Positions 9,432-18,421 of a DNA stretch of 64,000 bases are shown piece after piece. Below the pieces are notes generated by a model. That model ran no database searches and was not told the origin of the DNA. It saw only the letters and a list, made by a program, of their open reading frames with translations. The DNA lies in contig NZ_QAOW01000010.1 in assembly GCF_003051005.1 (NCBI RefSeq), positions 181,670-245,669 of the forward strand, given 5' to 3'. Numbering within the stretch: position 1 is the stretch's first letter; every line of letters starts with the position of its first letter. The DNA comes from Rhodococcus sp. OK519. Its GTDB lineage: Bacteria; Actinomycetota; Actinomycetes; Mycobacteriales; Mycobacteriaceae. The position numbers and the translations under genes were made by a program.

Positions 9432-9584
9432 CGAGGAGTCCTTTCGGTGGTGTGGAACCAGGCACTAACCTTCGGCCACGTGCCCGATATGTCGAGTTAC
9501 AGCGATCGTGCAGCAACACCTTATCGGTGGGTCTGACATCGCGTTACACCACCGGTGGCCGGGCCGCGAATCGGGACAAACCAG

Positions 9585-9590
9585 TACGAT
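9585..9590 (+). promoter_or_regulatory. -10 element for a leaderless Ter operon transcript
   Basis: TACGAT ends 6 nt before a GTG at 9597. This TANNNT-to-start spacing is what leaderless actinobacterial transcripts show, and no Shine-Dalgarno is present for this or the alternative GTG at 9555. Confidence 0.55.
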
Positions 9591-9596
9591 GCAGCG

Positions 9597-10790
9597 GTGG
9601 CCGGTAGATGGTCGGGACGGCTCTTCGGAGAGTCCCGCGACGAGGACGAGGCGATGCGCCGTGCCCGCGAAGCCATGACCGCCGCGTTCCTCGACCTGGA
9701 CGGCCGTCAGCGTATCGCCGAGTCGTCGGTTGCGGCATCGAATCGGCTCTATCCGGACAAAGGTGTCCACCGGCAGTGGCAGGCTGTGCGCGACAGCTGC
9801 TACGAGGTCGGCAGTCGCTACCTGGAACTGTGCGACGCCGCCGACGCCGGACGGGCCACGGTGTCCGACCTCGACGCGACCACCCGAGCGCTGATCGATG
9901 CGGCCCACCTGGTGGACGAGTTCTACGGCACCCACCGTGCGCACCTCGAGCATGCTGCGTCGTTGCTCGACGCGATTCCGCGGATAGCACGGGAGTCGCG
10001 GGCCGCCGCCGACGCGGCGCGGCGGAGCGCGGCCGGCCCGTTCGCCGGTTACTCGTCGATCCGGGCCGGTCTCGCCGCCGTCGACGAGGCCTCGCTGCTG
10101 CTGGCCGGCGCCGACGCCCAGGGCGACATCCGTGCGGTCCGCGATGCGGCCGCGCGACTCCACGACGCGGCGGCCGAGCTGGGATCCGCGTTGGCGGCCG
10201 CACCGGATCGGGAGCGTCAGGCGCGAAATGCGCTGTCGTCGGTCACGACACGGATCGCCGCGGTGCGTCATCGGGCCGGTGACCTCGGCCCGGCGTACTC
10301 GTCGATCCTGCGTGAGTTCAACGCTGCGAGTTCGGACGACCTGGTCGGCAACGACCGCGAGAGTGTGCGCCTGATCGATCGGTCCGCGGCGCTGTTCGCG
10401 GAGGCCGGGGCGGCGCTCGCTGCGGGCGACCCCGACCTCGCGTTGGAACTGACCGCGCGAGTGCGCGCAATGCTGGCGGACGCGGAGGGCCTCGTCGACG
10501 CGGTCACCGATCGGCTTCGGCTCCTGCGGGAGATACGCGCCGACCCGCGCTCGAAGGTCGATGCCGTACGCTTTCGGCTTCGAGACGCCCAGTTGCTCGC
10601 GGTCAATTCGGGGCTGGCCGCGGAGTGGGGTTCCGCACTGGACGCTCAGGTAGATCGGATCGAACGAGCCGTCGACCGTCTGACCGGAACTCATCCGGAC
10701 TATTGGGCATTCATCACCGACCTCGACGCCGTGTCGAGTTTCGTCGCTGGAATTGTGCAACGCATGAGAGGGCAGAGCGCCACACCATGA
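9597..10790 (+). CDS. uncharacterised helical protein, first gene of the Ter biosynthetic operon
   Basis: This protein of 397 residues is rich in Ala, Arg, Asp and Glu, with no signal peptide or membrane segment. Nearly all of it is predicted helical, with heptad-like stretches around residues 85-130, 170-260 and 290-400, so an elongated coiled-coil or helical-bundle protein is likely. I do not recognise a domain. The GTG at 9597 is preferred because a -10 hexamer ends 6 nt before it. An in-frame GTG at 9555 would add 14 residues. Its stop overlaps the next gene's ATG (ATGA), tying it to the lyase-PRTase-StiP-HAD-TerD operon. It is probably a scaffold or partner of that module (inference). 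Confidence 0.85.
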   Translation: MAGRWSGRLFGESRDEDEAMRRAREAMTAAFLDLDGRQRIAESSVAASNRLYPDKGVHRQWQAVRDSCYEVGSRYLELCDAADAGRATVSDLDATTRALIDAAHLVDEFYGTHRAHLEHAASLLDAIPRIARESRAAADAARRSAAGPFAGYSSIRAGLAAVDEASLLLAGADAQGDIRAVRDAAARLHDAAAELGSALAAAPDRERQARNALSSVTTRIAAVRHRAGDLGPAYSSILREFNAASSDDLVGNDRESVRLIDRSAALFAEAGAALAAGDPDLALELTARVRAMLADAEGLVDAVTDRLRLLREIRADPRSKVDAVRFRLRDAQLLAVNSGLAAEWGSALDAQVDRIERAVDRLTGTHPDYWAFITDLDAVSSFVAGIVQRMRGQSATP

Positions 10791-11977
10791 CATGGGGTAC
10801 CACCACCGAGTCGTGCGCGATGAGGCATTTCCATCATCTCGACCCCGCCACCGCCGATGCGCTGTTCCTGCATCCGAGCGAGGCATTCGACGACAGCGCG
10901 GACCGGGACGTGTTGGCCGTCGCGCTCGGCGCGACGTTGTACGTGCCGGCCACGCGCGACGACCTCACTGCGACGATCCTGCGCCGCGGCGGTGAGGGCG
11001 TGTGCTCGATGGTGCTCGACCTCGAGGATGCCGTCGCGGACGACGAGGTCGAGGCGGGCATGGCCAATGTGGTTGCGACGCTGGACGAGCTCGCCGGGAC
11101 CGCGGCGGCGAACATGTTGCTCTTCGTGCGGGTTCGGACGCCCGGCGGGATCCGGGCGATCACGGATGCGCTCACGACCGGTGTCGTCGCGTTGACCGGC
11201 TTCGTGGTCCCGAAGTTCACCAGCGCGAGCGGCGCCTACCTGGACGAGGTCGCGGAGGCGTCCGATCGGCTCGGGAAACACCTGTACGTGATGCCGGTCC
11301 TCGAGTCGCCGGAGCTGGTGCACCGGCAGAGCCGCGACGTCGAGTTGCACGCCGTCGGTGAACTGCTTGCGCACCATCGTGATCGCGTCCTCGCGGTCCG
11401 GCTGGGTGCGACCGACATGTGCAGTACGTTCGGGATCCGGCGGGACCGGGATCTCACCATCTACGACGTGCGGGTGGTCGTCGACGTGATCGCGGACGTC
11501 GTGAACTACCTGGGCCGCGCGGACGGGAGCGGATTCGTCATCACCGGTCCGGTGTGGGAGTACTTCGCCGACCACGAGCGAATGTTCCGGCCGATGCTCC
11601 GGGCCACGCCGTTCGCCGAGCACGACGCGGTGCTGTTCCGGCAGCAGCTCGTCAGCCGCGACCTCGACGGACTGCTGCGCGAGATCGCGCTGGACAGGGC
11701 CAACGGCATCCAGGGCAAGACCGTCATCCATCCGTCCCACGTGGCGGCGGTCCATGCGCTCTCCGCAGTGACCCACGAGGAATACCACGACGCACTCGAC
11801 ATCCTCGGCGGCGAGGCCGTCGGCGGTGTGCAGGCGTCGGGATACAGGAACAAGATGAACGAGGTTCGTCCACACCGCAATTGGGCCCACGCGACGATGT
11901 GTCGAGCCAGGGTCTTCGGGGTCACCAAGAAGGGCGTGACTTTCGTCGACCTGTTGACCGCACTGGTGACCCGGTGA
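10787..11977 (+). CDS. CitE/HpcH-like C-C bond lyase of the Ter biosynthetic module
   Basis: This 396-residue TIM-barrel protein is related to the HpcH/HpaI aldolase and citrate lyase beta (CitE) families. LDLEDAV at 78-83 is the metal-binding acidic signature of CitE-like lyases. VMPVLESPEL, VRLGATDMCSTFG and the C-terminal NGIQGKTVIHPSHV further match. Members linked to phosphoribosyltransferases and TerD genes form a separate branch predicted to act in making a nucleoside-like metabolite (the published Ter system analysis of Anantharaman, Iyer and Aravind). The start overlaps the upstream stop, and the stop overlaps the PRTase start (GTGA). The actual substrate is unknown. Confidence 0.88.
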   Translation: MTWGTTTESCAMRHFHHLDPATADALFLHPSEAFDDSADRDVLAVALGATLYVPATRDDLTATILRRGGEGVCSMVLDLEDAVADDEVEAGMANVVATLDELAGTAAANMLLFVRVRTPGGIRAITDALTTGVVALTGFVVPKFTSASGAYLDEVAEASDRLGKHLYVMPVLESPELVHRQSRDVELHAVGELLAHHRDRVLAVRLGATDMCSTFGIRRDRDLTIYDVRVVVDVIADVVNYLGRADGSGFVITGPVWEYFADHERMFRPMLRATPFAEHDAVLFRQQLVSRDLDGLLREIALDRANGIQGKTVIHPSHVAAVHALSAVTHEEYHDALDILGGEAVGGVQASGYRNKMNEVRPHRNWAHATMCRARVFGVTKKGVTFVDLLTALVTR

Positions 11978-13272
11978 CGGCCGCGCCGGCCCAGCCGTGG
12001 GCGACACGCGAGTTCGGGCTGGCACTCGACCACCGCGACTCCGATGCCGGTTACACCGTCCCGCAGCTCGTCGAACCGGGCCTGCGCCGCAACCCGCGAC
12101 GTGCGCACCTGCTGGTGTCGACGGTCCTCGGCAAGCACCTGCCCACGGTGCCGGACGCCGTCATCGCGGCCGGTGACCGACTCGGTGACCTGGTCCTCGC
12201 TGCGCTGGGAGTCCCCGCCGGTCCCGAATCCGAGGTGGGCGTCACGGTCCTGGGATTCGCCGAGACCGCGACCGGCCTGGGGCACTGCGTCGCGACGCGG
12301 ATGCGGGCCCGGTGCTATCTGCATTCGACCCGGCGCGATGTGCCTGGAGCCGAGACCTTCGCGGGGTTCGAGGAGGGGCACTCCCACGCGACGAGTCATC
12401 TCCTGCAACCCACGTCGCCGACCCTGCTGGCCGACGACGGTCCGATGGTGCTCGTCGACGACGAGATCTCCACCGGAGCCACGGCCATCGACGCCATTCG
12501 GGCGCTGCACACACAGCATCCTCGCGGCCGCTACATCGTCGCGTCGCTGGTCGACATGCGGACGGGGCAACATCGTGACCAGACGGAGGCGGCCGCAGCC
12601 GAGCTCGGGGTCAGCATCGACTTCGTCAGCCTCGCCAGTGGGCGCACGGTCCTGCCGGAGGGGCTGACCGAGCGGGTCGTCGCGCTGCCGGACCCGGTTC
12701 TCAATCCGATCGCCGGCGACCGTGGCACGGTCGAGCGCATCGAGGTGCCGTGGCCGGCAGCCGTGCCGGACGGCGGACGCCACGGATTCCTGTACTCCGA
12801 TGCCGCCGGCTTCGATGCGGCGATCGCCGCGGCCGCGACCGCGGTGGCATCCCGCATCGGCCGCGACCGCCCGGCCGTGGTGATCGGTCACGAAGAGATG
12901 ATGTACCTGCCGCTGCGACTGGCCGCGGCGCTCGCGCAGCGCGGCCGGGCGGTCCGGTTCCAGACCACCACGCGCTCACCGGCATACGTGCTCGACGAGC
13001 CCGGCTACCCCCTGCGTCGCGGATACGCCTTCGTCGCGCCCGAACGGGACGACACGGCGGCCCGGTATCTGTACAACGCCCACTGGCCGGATGATCCGAC
13101 GGCGCGTCCGCTGTTGATCGTCGTCGCCGATTCCCCCGCCGACACCGACCGGCTGCGCTGCTCGGGTGGGCTCCTCGACGTGCTCACCGCCGCCGGCAAT
13201 GACGTCCTGCTCGCGGTGGTCCCGGCGTCGGACCCGCAGCTGCTCGCCCGCACGCGACAGGATCCGGCGTGA
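11974..13272 (+). CDS. phosphoribosyltransferase with C-terminal TRSP domain
   Basis: In this 432-residue protein the N-terminal 215 residues form a type I phosphoribosyltransferase. MVLVDDEISTGATA at about 159-171 is the PRPP-binding loop. It is followed by a C-terminal domain (about 250-420) of the kind called TRSP in Ter-linked PRTases, with VIGHEEMMYLPLRLA and a region rich in TTTRSP near FQTTTRSPAYVLDE, the residues that give the domain its name. In the predicted pathway it would join or exchange a base-like group on a ribose phosphate. It overlaps both neighbours by 4 bp. Product and base specificity are not known. Confidence 0.88.
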   Translation: MTAAPAQPWATREFGLALDHRDSDAGYTVPQLVEPGLRRNPRRAHLLVSTVLGKHLPTVPDAVIAAGDRLGDLVLAALGVPAGPESEVGVTVLGFAETATGLGHCVATRMRARCYLHSTRRDVPGAETFAGFEEGHSHATSHLLQPTSPTLLADDGPMVLVDDEISTGATAIDAIRALHTQHPRGRYIVASLVDMRTGQHRDQTEAAAAELGVSIDFVSLASGRTVLPEGLTERVVALPDPVLNPIAGDRGTVERIEVPWPAAVPDGGRHGFLYSDAAGFDAAIAAAATAVASRIGRDRPAVVIGHEEMMYLPLRLAAALAQRGRAVRFQTTTRSPAYVLDEPGYPLRRGYAFVAPERDDTAARYLYNAHWPDDPTARPLLIVVADSPADTDRLRCSGGLLDVLTAAGNDVLLAVVPASDPQLLARTRQDPA

Positions 13273-14378
13273 CCGCGCCGCTGACCGGCCCAGGCTTCGG
13301 GTCCTACCCTGCGGCCGACGTTCGCTGGCTGCTCAAGGATCTGTCCGGGGTGGATCTCGAGGCGGACGTCGCCGAGCGCGAGCGGCGCATCCAGTCGGGC
13401 AGTGCCCACTACGCGGAATCGCTGCCCGTCGAGTACCAGCCCGACGCGCAGTACCGGGAGTTGTTCGACAAAGTCCTGGTCGAGAGTGCCGAGCGACTGG
13501 CCCGGGCGGTGGGCGTGGTCACCGAGCTCGTCCTCGCCGAGCGCGGCCACGACATCACGCTGGTCTCTCTCGCGCGCGCCGGGACCCCGATCGGGATCCT
13601 CATGCGTCGGTGGGCGATGTACCTGCACGGGCTCGACCTGCCGCACTACGCGGTGTCGATCGTCCGGGATCGGGGAATCGACACCGCGGCGCTGGACTAT
13701 ATTGCGGCCCATCATGATCCGGCATCCGTCGTGTTCGTCGACGGCTGGACCGGCAAGGGCGCGATCACGCGGGAGCTCGAGGCTGCACTGGCGGCCTACG
13801 CCGCGGCGGGCGGGGCGGTGTTCGATCCCGACCTCGCGGTGCTGGCCGATCCGGGCGCCTGCGCGCGTACTTACGGCACCCGCGACGACTTCCTCATCGC
13901 GTCGGCGTGCCTCAATTCGACGGTCTCCGGGCTCGTGTCACGCACCGTTCTCAACGATGCACTGATCGGTCCCGGTGAGTTTCACGGCGCCAAGTTCTAT
14001 CGCGAACTCGCCGCCGCCGACGTCTCCAACGAGCTGCTCGACGTGATCGGTGCGTGCTTCATCGACGTGAAGGAGTCCGTCGCGGACGATCTCGCCGCGA
14101 TCCGATCCTCCGATCGCACACCCACCTGGGCCGGATGGGTCTCGGTCGAGGCGATCCGCGCCCGGTACGACGTCTCCACGGTCAACTTCGTCAAACCCGG
14201 TGTGGGGGAGACCACCCGAGTGCTCCTGCGCAGGGTCCCCTGGAAGGTCCTGGTGCGCGATCTCGACGCCCCGGAGCACGCGCACATCCGACTGCTCGCG
14301 GGTGTCCGTGGGGTGCCGGTCGAGGTGGTGCCCGACCTTGCCTACTCCTGCATGGGCTTGATCAAGGACATGACATGA
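13269..14378 (+). CDS. StiP-type protein: PRTase-like domain plus PELOTA RNA-binding-like domain
   Basis: In this 369-residue protein the N-terminal two thirds resemble the second Ter-linked phosphoribosyltransferase family, with SLARAGTPIGILMRR near residue 98 and VVFVDGWTGKGA at about 154-165 as a PRPP-loop-like segment. Databases also name this family cysteine protease StiP. The last 90 residues (from VNFVKPGVGETTRVLLRR) match the PELOTA-like domain found fused to it. Known pairing with the PRTase-TRSP gene, the HAD gene and TerD genes is reproduced exactly here. Whether it is a transferase or a protease has not been settled for this branch, and the sequence favours a PRTase fold. Confidence 0.87.
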   Translation: MTAPLTGPGFGSYPAADVRWLLKDLSGVDLEADVAERERRIQSGSAHYAESLPVEYQPDAQYRELFDKVLVESAERLARAVGVVTELVLAERGHDITLVSLARAGTPIGILMRRWAMYLHGLDLPHYAVSIVRDRGIDTAALDYIAAHHDPASVVFVDGWTGKGAITRELEAALAAYAAAGGAVFDPDLAVLADPGACARTYGTRDDFLIASACLNSTVSGLVSRTVLNDALIGPGEFHGAKFYRELAAADVSNELLDVIGACFIDVKESVADDLAAIRSSDRTPTWAGWVSVEAIRARYDVSTVNFVKPGVGETTRVLLRRVPWKVLVRDLDAPEHAHIRLLAGVRGVPVEVVPDLAYSCMGLIKDMT

Positions 14379-15262
14379 CCTTTCTCGTCGCCACCGACCT
14401 CGATCGCACCATGATCTATTCGCGGGCCGCGATGGACCTGGATGCGGCCGCGGCCCGGTCGGAACTGCGGTGCGTCGAGATCTACGACGGCGCACCGCTG
14501 TCGTTCGTCACGGAGGCGGGGGCGGCGCTCCTGCAGGCGGTGGCGCGGACGGCGGCCCTGGTACCGACCACGACCCGGACGATCGAGCAGTTCCGGCGCA
14601 TCACCCTGCCCGGCGGACCCTGGCGCTACGCGATCACCAGTAACGGCGGCAACATTCTCGTCGACGGGATCCCGGACGCGATGTGGCGCAGCGCTATCGA
14701 TGACGACACGCATCGCGCGGGGGCGGGGCTCGAAGAGATCACCACCGAACTGCGGTCTCGGATCAGCGACGACTGGGTGCGCAACTTCCGGGTCGCGGAC
14801 GAGCTCTTCTGCTATCTGGTGGTCGACCCCGCCACGTTGCCGGGCGACTTCCAGGCCGAGTGGGGTGCATGGTGTGCCGCGCGTGGCTGGAACGTCTCGC
14901 GACAGGGGCGCAAGATCTACACCATGCCCGACGCGGTGTCGAAGAGTTCTGCAGTCGCCGAGGTCCGCAGGCGGCTCATCGCGGACGGCTCGATCGCGGA
15001 GCGCTCGATGACGCTCGCGGCCGGCGACGGTGCTCTCGACGCCGACATGCTCGCGGCCGCCGACGCCGCGATCCGACCGCGCCACGGCGAACTCGACGCG
15101 CTCGACTGGCAGCATCCCCGCCTGACCGTCACCGCCGGGCGGGGAATCGCGGCGGGGGAGGAGATCCTGCGCTGGTTCCTCCGGCATGCCGACAACGACA
15201 CGGTGGTACCGGCCGTGTCGGGCGGGTCGAACCCGTCGACCGGTGCCACTGCACGTATCTGA
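14375..15262 (+). CDS. HAD-superfamily hydrolase of the Ter module
   Basis: In this 295-residue HAD phosphatase TDLDRTMI provides motif I with nucleophile Asp8 and general acid Asp10, ITSNGG supplies motif II Ser/Thr, and AGDGALDADML gives the metal-binding acidic motif IV. A Cof-type cap is suggested by the middle insertion (about 85-190). In the Ter biosynthetic module this enzyme is expected to dephosphorylate a nucleotide-like intermediate (inference from family context). It overlaps the StiP gene by 4 bp and is followed 38 bp later by the two-domain TerD gene. Confidence 0.88.
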   Translation: MTFLVATDLDRTMIYSRAAMDLDAAAARSELRCVEIYDGAPLSFVTEAGAALLQAVARTAALVPTTTRTIEQFRRITLPGGPWRYAITSNGGNILVDGIPDAMWRSAIDDDTHRAGAGLEEITTELRSRISDDWVRNFRVADELFCYLVVDPATLPGDFQAEWGAWCAARGWNVSRQGRKIYTMPDAVSKSSAVAEVRRRLIADGSIAERSMTLAAGDGALDADMLAAADAAIRPRHGELDALDWQHPRLTVTAGRGIAAGEEILRWFLRHADNDTVVPAVSGGSNPSTGATARI

Positions 15263-15300
15263 CCGAGATCCCAACCGTCCACCAGTAGAGGATGATCGCC

Positions 15301-16494
15301 GTGCCCCAAGAGCTCACCAAGGGACAGAACGCCGCCCTGGCCGTGAACGATGTCGTCGTCTCGATCGCCCTCGCCGCGGCCGCCGACCTGTCCGCACTGT
15401 TGGTCACCGCGGACGGCAAGGTTCGTTCCGACGAGGATTTCGTGTTCTTCAACCAGCCCACCGGGCCCGGCGTGCGTCTGCAGCCAGGTGCGCCGGGGCG
15501 GACCGCGGAACTTGCGGTGTCACTGTCCGCTATTCCTGCAGATGTGGAGCAGGTGCGTGCGGTCATCACCCTCGACGACGCGACGAGCAGCTTCGGTCGC
15601 TCTGCGCCGCCGAGTGCCTGCCTTTCCGATACCGCCGGGAACGTGCTCTACGAGTACCGCATCGACGGGCTGGACACGGAATCGATCGTCATCGCGCTGG
15701 AGCTGTACCGGCGCCAGGGCTCGTGGAAGGTGCGCGCTGTCGGCCAGGGTTACGCCGGCGGGTTCGCCGCGCTGGTCACCGATCACGGTGTGTCCGTCGA
15801 CGATGCACCTACTCCCGCACCGGAATCGACCCGCGCCGCCGCCGCGCCCGCCGTGCCGCCCGCACCGCCGGCGCCCGCACCGCCGCAGGCTCCCGAGATC
15901 AGCCTCACCAAGAAGAAGCGGGTGAATCTCAGCAAGGGGCAGAAGGTCACGCTCCGTAAGGACGGTGGCGTGGCGCTGACCCAGATCCGGATGGGACTGG
16001 GTTGGGATCCGGTCAGTAGCCGAGGACGCTTCGGGTCGCGTACCGCCAACATCGACCTGGACGCCTCGGCCGTGATGTTCGCCGGCACCAAGGTTGCCGA
16101 CGTTGTCTACTTCGGCCAGTTGAAGTCCGATGACGCCTCGGTAGTGCACTCCGGGGACAATCTCACTGGAGACGGCGACGGCGACGACGAGGTGATCACC
16201 GTCGACCTCACCCGCGTCGCCCCCCGGGTGACCAGCATGCTCTTCCTCGTCACCTCGTTTCGCGGGCAGACGTTCGAGCAGGTCGCAAACGCGTTCTGCC
16301 GCTTGGTCGACGCGCCGCAGGGCACCGAACTGGCCCGGTTCACGTTGCAGGGTGGAATGCCCTTCACCGCTGCGGTCATGGCGAAGGTCTACCGCCAGGA
16401 CGGTGTCTGGAAGTTGCAGGCGATCGGGGACGGCCTGAACGCGAAGACCGCGCAGAAGGCCGTCCCCCACCTCGACCGGTTCCTGGACACCTGA
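15301..16494 (+). CDS. two-domain TerD protein with a degenerate first domain
   Basis: This 397-residue protein has two TerD domains (about 1-165 and 205-397) joined by a Pro/Ala-rich linker (about 170-198). The second domain keeps the calcium-site motifs DLDASAVMF and [20 protein letters not shown]. The first has lost them: DLSALL replaces DLDAS, and the acidic loop is replaced by QPGAPGRTAELAV, although GQGYAGGFAALVTDHGVSV still marks the fold. GTG at 15301 is preferred over ATG at 15292 because AGAGGA lies 8 nt before it. It closes the rightward Ter operon and ends 9 bp from the stop of a convergent lipoprotein gene. Confidence 0.92.
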   Translation: MPQELTKGQNAALAVNDVVVSIALAAAADLSALLVTADGKVRSDEDFVFFNQPTGPGVRLQPGAPGRTAELAVSLSAIPADVEQVRAVITLDDATSSFGRSAPPSACLSDTAGNVLYEYRIDGLDTESIVIALELYRRQGSWKVRAVGQGYAGGFAALVTDHGVSVDDAPTPAPESTRAAAAPAVPPAPPAPAPPQAPEISLTKKKRVNLSKGQKVTLRKDGGVALTQIRMGLGWDPVSSRGRFGSRTANIDLDASAVMFAGTKVADVVYFGQLKSDDASVVHSGDNLTGDGDGDDEVITVDLTRVAPRVTSMLFLVTSFRGQTFEQVANAFCRLVDAPQGTELARFTLQGGMPFTAAVMAKVYRQDGVWKLQAIGDGLNAKTAQKAVPHLDRFLDT

Positions 16495-16503
16495 GTCGAC
16501 GGA

Positions 16504-16971
16504 CTACTTGTCGCAGGCGATGCCGTCCTTGTCGCGGTCCAGACTGGTCGAGTAGCCGGGCTCACCCTTGTAGATCGGAGCGGCACCCGCAGCCTTGGCC
16601 TCGCTGCAGTTCTTGAAGCTGACATTGCTCGGAGCCGGAGCCGGAGCCGGAGCCGGGGCCGGGGCGGGAGCGGGCGCCGGGGCCTGCTGAACCGGCGGCG
16701 GTGGAGCCGGCGTCGTGGTCGGGATCTGGACGGCCGCGGTGGCGGGGACTGTAGCCGCAGCGGGGACCGTCGTCGCGCGCGGCGACATTGTTGTCGACGA
16801 CGCGGTGCTGGGAGCGACCTGGCTCGAGGACGTACTGGACTCGGGTGTGCTGTCGCCACTGTCATCGGACTGACCACCGCACGCGACGGCGCCGAACAGA
16901 AGGACGGCGGCGGCGCAGCCGGCGATTGGCCATTTCAGAAGTGGGGTTCGCTTCGACATGCTTGTATTCAT
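16504..16971 (-). CDS. lipoprotein with C-terminal Excalibur calcium-binding domain
   Basis: This 155-residue exported protein has basic residues and a hydrophobic stretch (about 12-30) ending in GAVACGG, a lipobox-like site with Cys31. A low-complexity Ser/Thr then Pro/Ala linker follows to about residue 113. The last 40 residues form an Excalibur domain: FKNCSEAKAAGAAPIY, then DRDKDGIACDK with the DxDxDG calcium loop and two paired cysteines. It is probably anchored on the outer face of the membrane with the linker spanning the cell wall. GAGGAAGAAG directly precedes the ATG. An internal Met at residue 5 is an alternative start. Confidence 0.88.
   Translation of the reverse strand: MNTSMSKRTPLLKWPIAGCAAAVLLFGAVACGGQSDDSGDSTPESSTSSSQVAPSTASSTTMSPRATTVPAAATVPATAAVQIPTTTPAPPPPVQQAPAPAPAPAPAPAPAPAPSNVSFKNCSEAKAAGAAPIYKGEPGYSTSLDRDKDGIACDK
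16631..16683. repeat. GGAGCC/GGGGCC-type hexamer repeat (Ala-Pro linker)
   Basis: About eight tandem variants of a 6-bp unit encode the Pro-Ala repeat of the Excalibur lipoprotein on the minus strand. Such a run can change length by replication slippage. Confidence 0.8.
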
Positions 16972-17164
16972 CTTCTTCCTCGGGGGGTCAGGCGATTTCG
17001 CGCCTGCTCATCTCATGTGTGGGTAGTCGGGAGTGGAGCGATCCCTGTGAACGGCAGGAGAGGCATGGGAGAGTCCGCCTCGGTGTCGAGTATTGCGACA
17101 GTGCTCGTGGGGCCGAGGCCGAATGGACAATTCGGAAGTAGCTTCGTGACGCGGGCTAAGGTTT

Positions 17165-18421
17165 GTGACCGTGCCCAGCCTCGCGAATTCCCAGTGGTCG
17201 GAGTCGAGACGCGACGGGGCCGTGCACACGCCCTGGCGTCAGCATGCGCTGCTGCAGGCCGTGTTCTTCCTCATGGGCGGCGAGTTGTTCCTGATCTCGC
17301 CGCTGCTGCCCACCATTGCGGAGGGCTTCGGAACCGGCATCGCGGCCACCGCGCTGGTGGTGACCGCGTACGGACTGACGTATGCCGCGGCGAGCCCGCT
17401 GCTCGGTGCGCTCGCCGAACACCTGCCGCGCCGGCGAGTGATCCTCACCGGGCTGGCCGTCATGACGGTGGGCGAGGTGCTGTGCGCGCTGGCTCCGAAC
17501 CTGCCACTTCTCGTGGCGGCCCGCATGATCGGCGGCCTCGGCGGTGCACTGATGGGCCCCGCGATCTGGGCGTACCTCGCGGAGACCGCCGCTCCGGCCG
17601 AGCGTGGCCGCGCGATCTCCCGCGGCGCCGCGGCCTATGCGGGCGGCCAGATCATCGGGGTCCCGCTCGGCACCCTCGTCGCCGCGAGCTTCGACTGGCG
17701 GTGGGCGTTCGCCGGTATCTCCGTCGTGATGGCGGCGACCGGTGTGGCGATCGCCGTCCGCCTGCGGGAACCGGAACGTCATGTGGTGCGCCCGGATCGC
17801 CGTATGGCGGCGCTGGGCGCGTCGTTCCTACTCTGGCGCAACCGGACGTTCCGTCTGATCATGCTCGGCAACCTCTGCGCACAGGCCGCTCGCCTCGGCA
17901 CCTACGCGTATGCGGGTGCGCTGTTCGCCACCCGGTTCGGCTACAGCACCGAGACCCTCGGCCTGGTCGGTGCGCTCGTCGGCGTCGGATCCTTCATCGG
18001 ATCGCTGACGGCGGGCCCGGTCGTGGATCGGTGGCGGGCGGCAGGCCGCCGCGAACCGGTCCTCTGCGTCGGCTGGGGACTGCTGCTCACCGCGTCGCTG
18101 GTGTTGGCAGTCTTCGCCCCGACCGGGTGGGCGAGCATCGCGGGGTTCATGATCGCGTTCGCCGCCGGGTCCGCCTTCTTCAGTACCGGGCAGGTCTATC
18201 TGACATCGGAGCTGGCCGAACGCCGGTCGGCCGCCGTGTCGTGGAACAACTCCGCGATGTACATCGGAACCGCCATCGGCACAGCAGTGCTCGGTGCCAC
18301 CGGGTTCGGCAGTGTCGGCTTCGGGATCGGTGCCGCCCTCTTCGCATCGGCTGCGGTCGGCTGTAGTGCGCTGCTCAGCATGCGGCGTGACGGGATCAGG
18401 ACTTCACACGCGCCACGGTGA
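17165..18421 (+). CDS. MFS transporter, drug/sugar-efflux-like
   Basis: This 418-residue major facilitator has 12 predicted membrane helices. After helix 2 the loop LLGALAEHLPRRRVILTGL carries the cytoplasmic family motif A variant, and helix 5 contains GQIIGVPLGTLVAASFDWRWAF, like the AraJ/Cml exporter branch. GTG at 17165 gives the longest protein. A -10-like TAAGGT at 17157-17162 would instead favour a leaderless GTG at 17171. Its 3' end overlaps the convergent MFS gene by 26 bp. The substrate is unknown. Export of a small hydrophobic compound is typical. Confidence 0.88.
   Translation: MTVPSLANSQWSESRRDGAVHTPWRQHALLQAVFFLMGGELFLISPLLPTIAEGFGTGIAATALVVTAYGLTYAAASPLLGALAEHLPRRRVILTGLAVMTVGEVLCALAPNLPLLVAARMIGGLGGALMGPAIWAYLAETAAPAERGRAISRGAAAYAGGQIIGVPLGTLVAASFDWRWAFAGISVVMAATGVAIAVRLREPERHVVRPDRRMAALGASFLLWRNRTFRLIMLGNLCAQAARLGTYAYAGALFATRFGYSTETLGLVGALVGVGSFIGSLTAGPVVDRWRAAGRREPVLCVGWGLLLTASLVLAVFAPTGWASIAGFMIAFAAGSAFFSTGQVYLTSELAERRSAAVSWNNSAMYIGTAIGTAVLGATGFGSVGFGIGAALFASAAVGCSALLSMRRDGIRTSHAPR

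Noticed and set aside
9597..10790. The helical first gene of the Ter operon as a TelA/KlaA toxic-anion resistance protein
   Set aside because: Size and helix content fit, but none of the TelA sequence motifs I know were seen.
16631..16683. The GGAGCC tandem repeat as a possible CRISPR or regulatory array
   Set aside because: The unit is only 6 bp with no spacers and lies in frame as an Ala-Pro linker.
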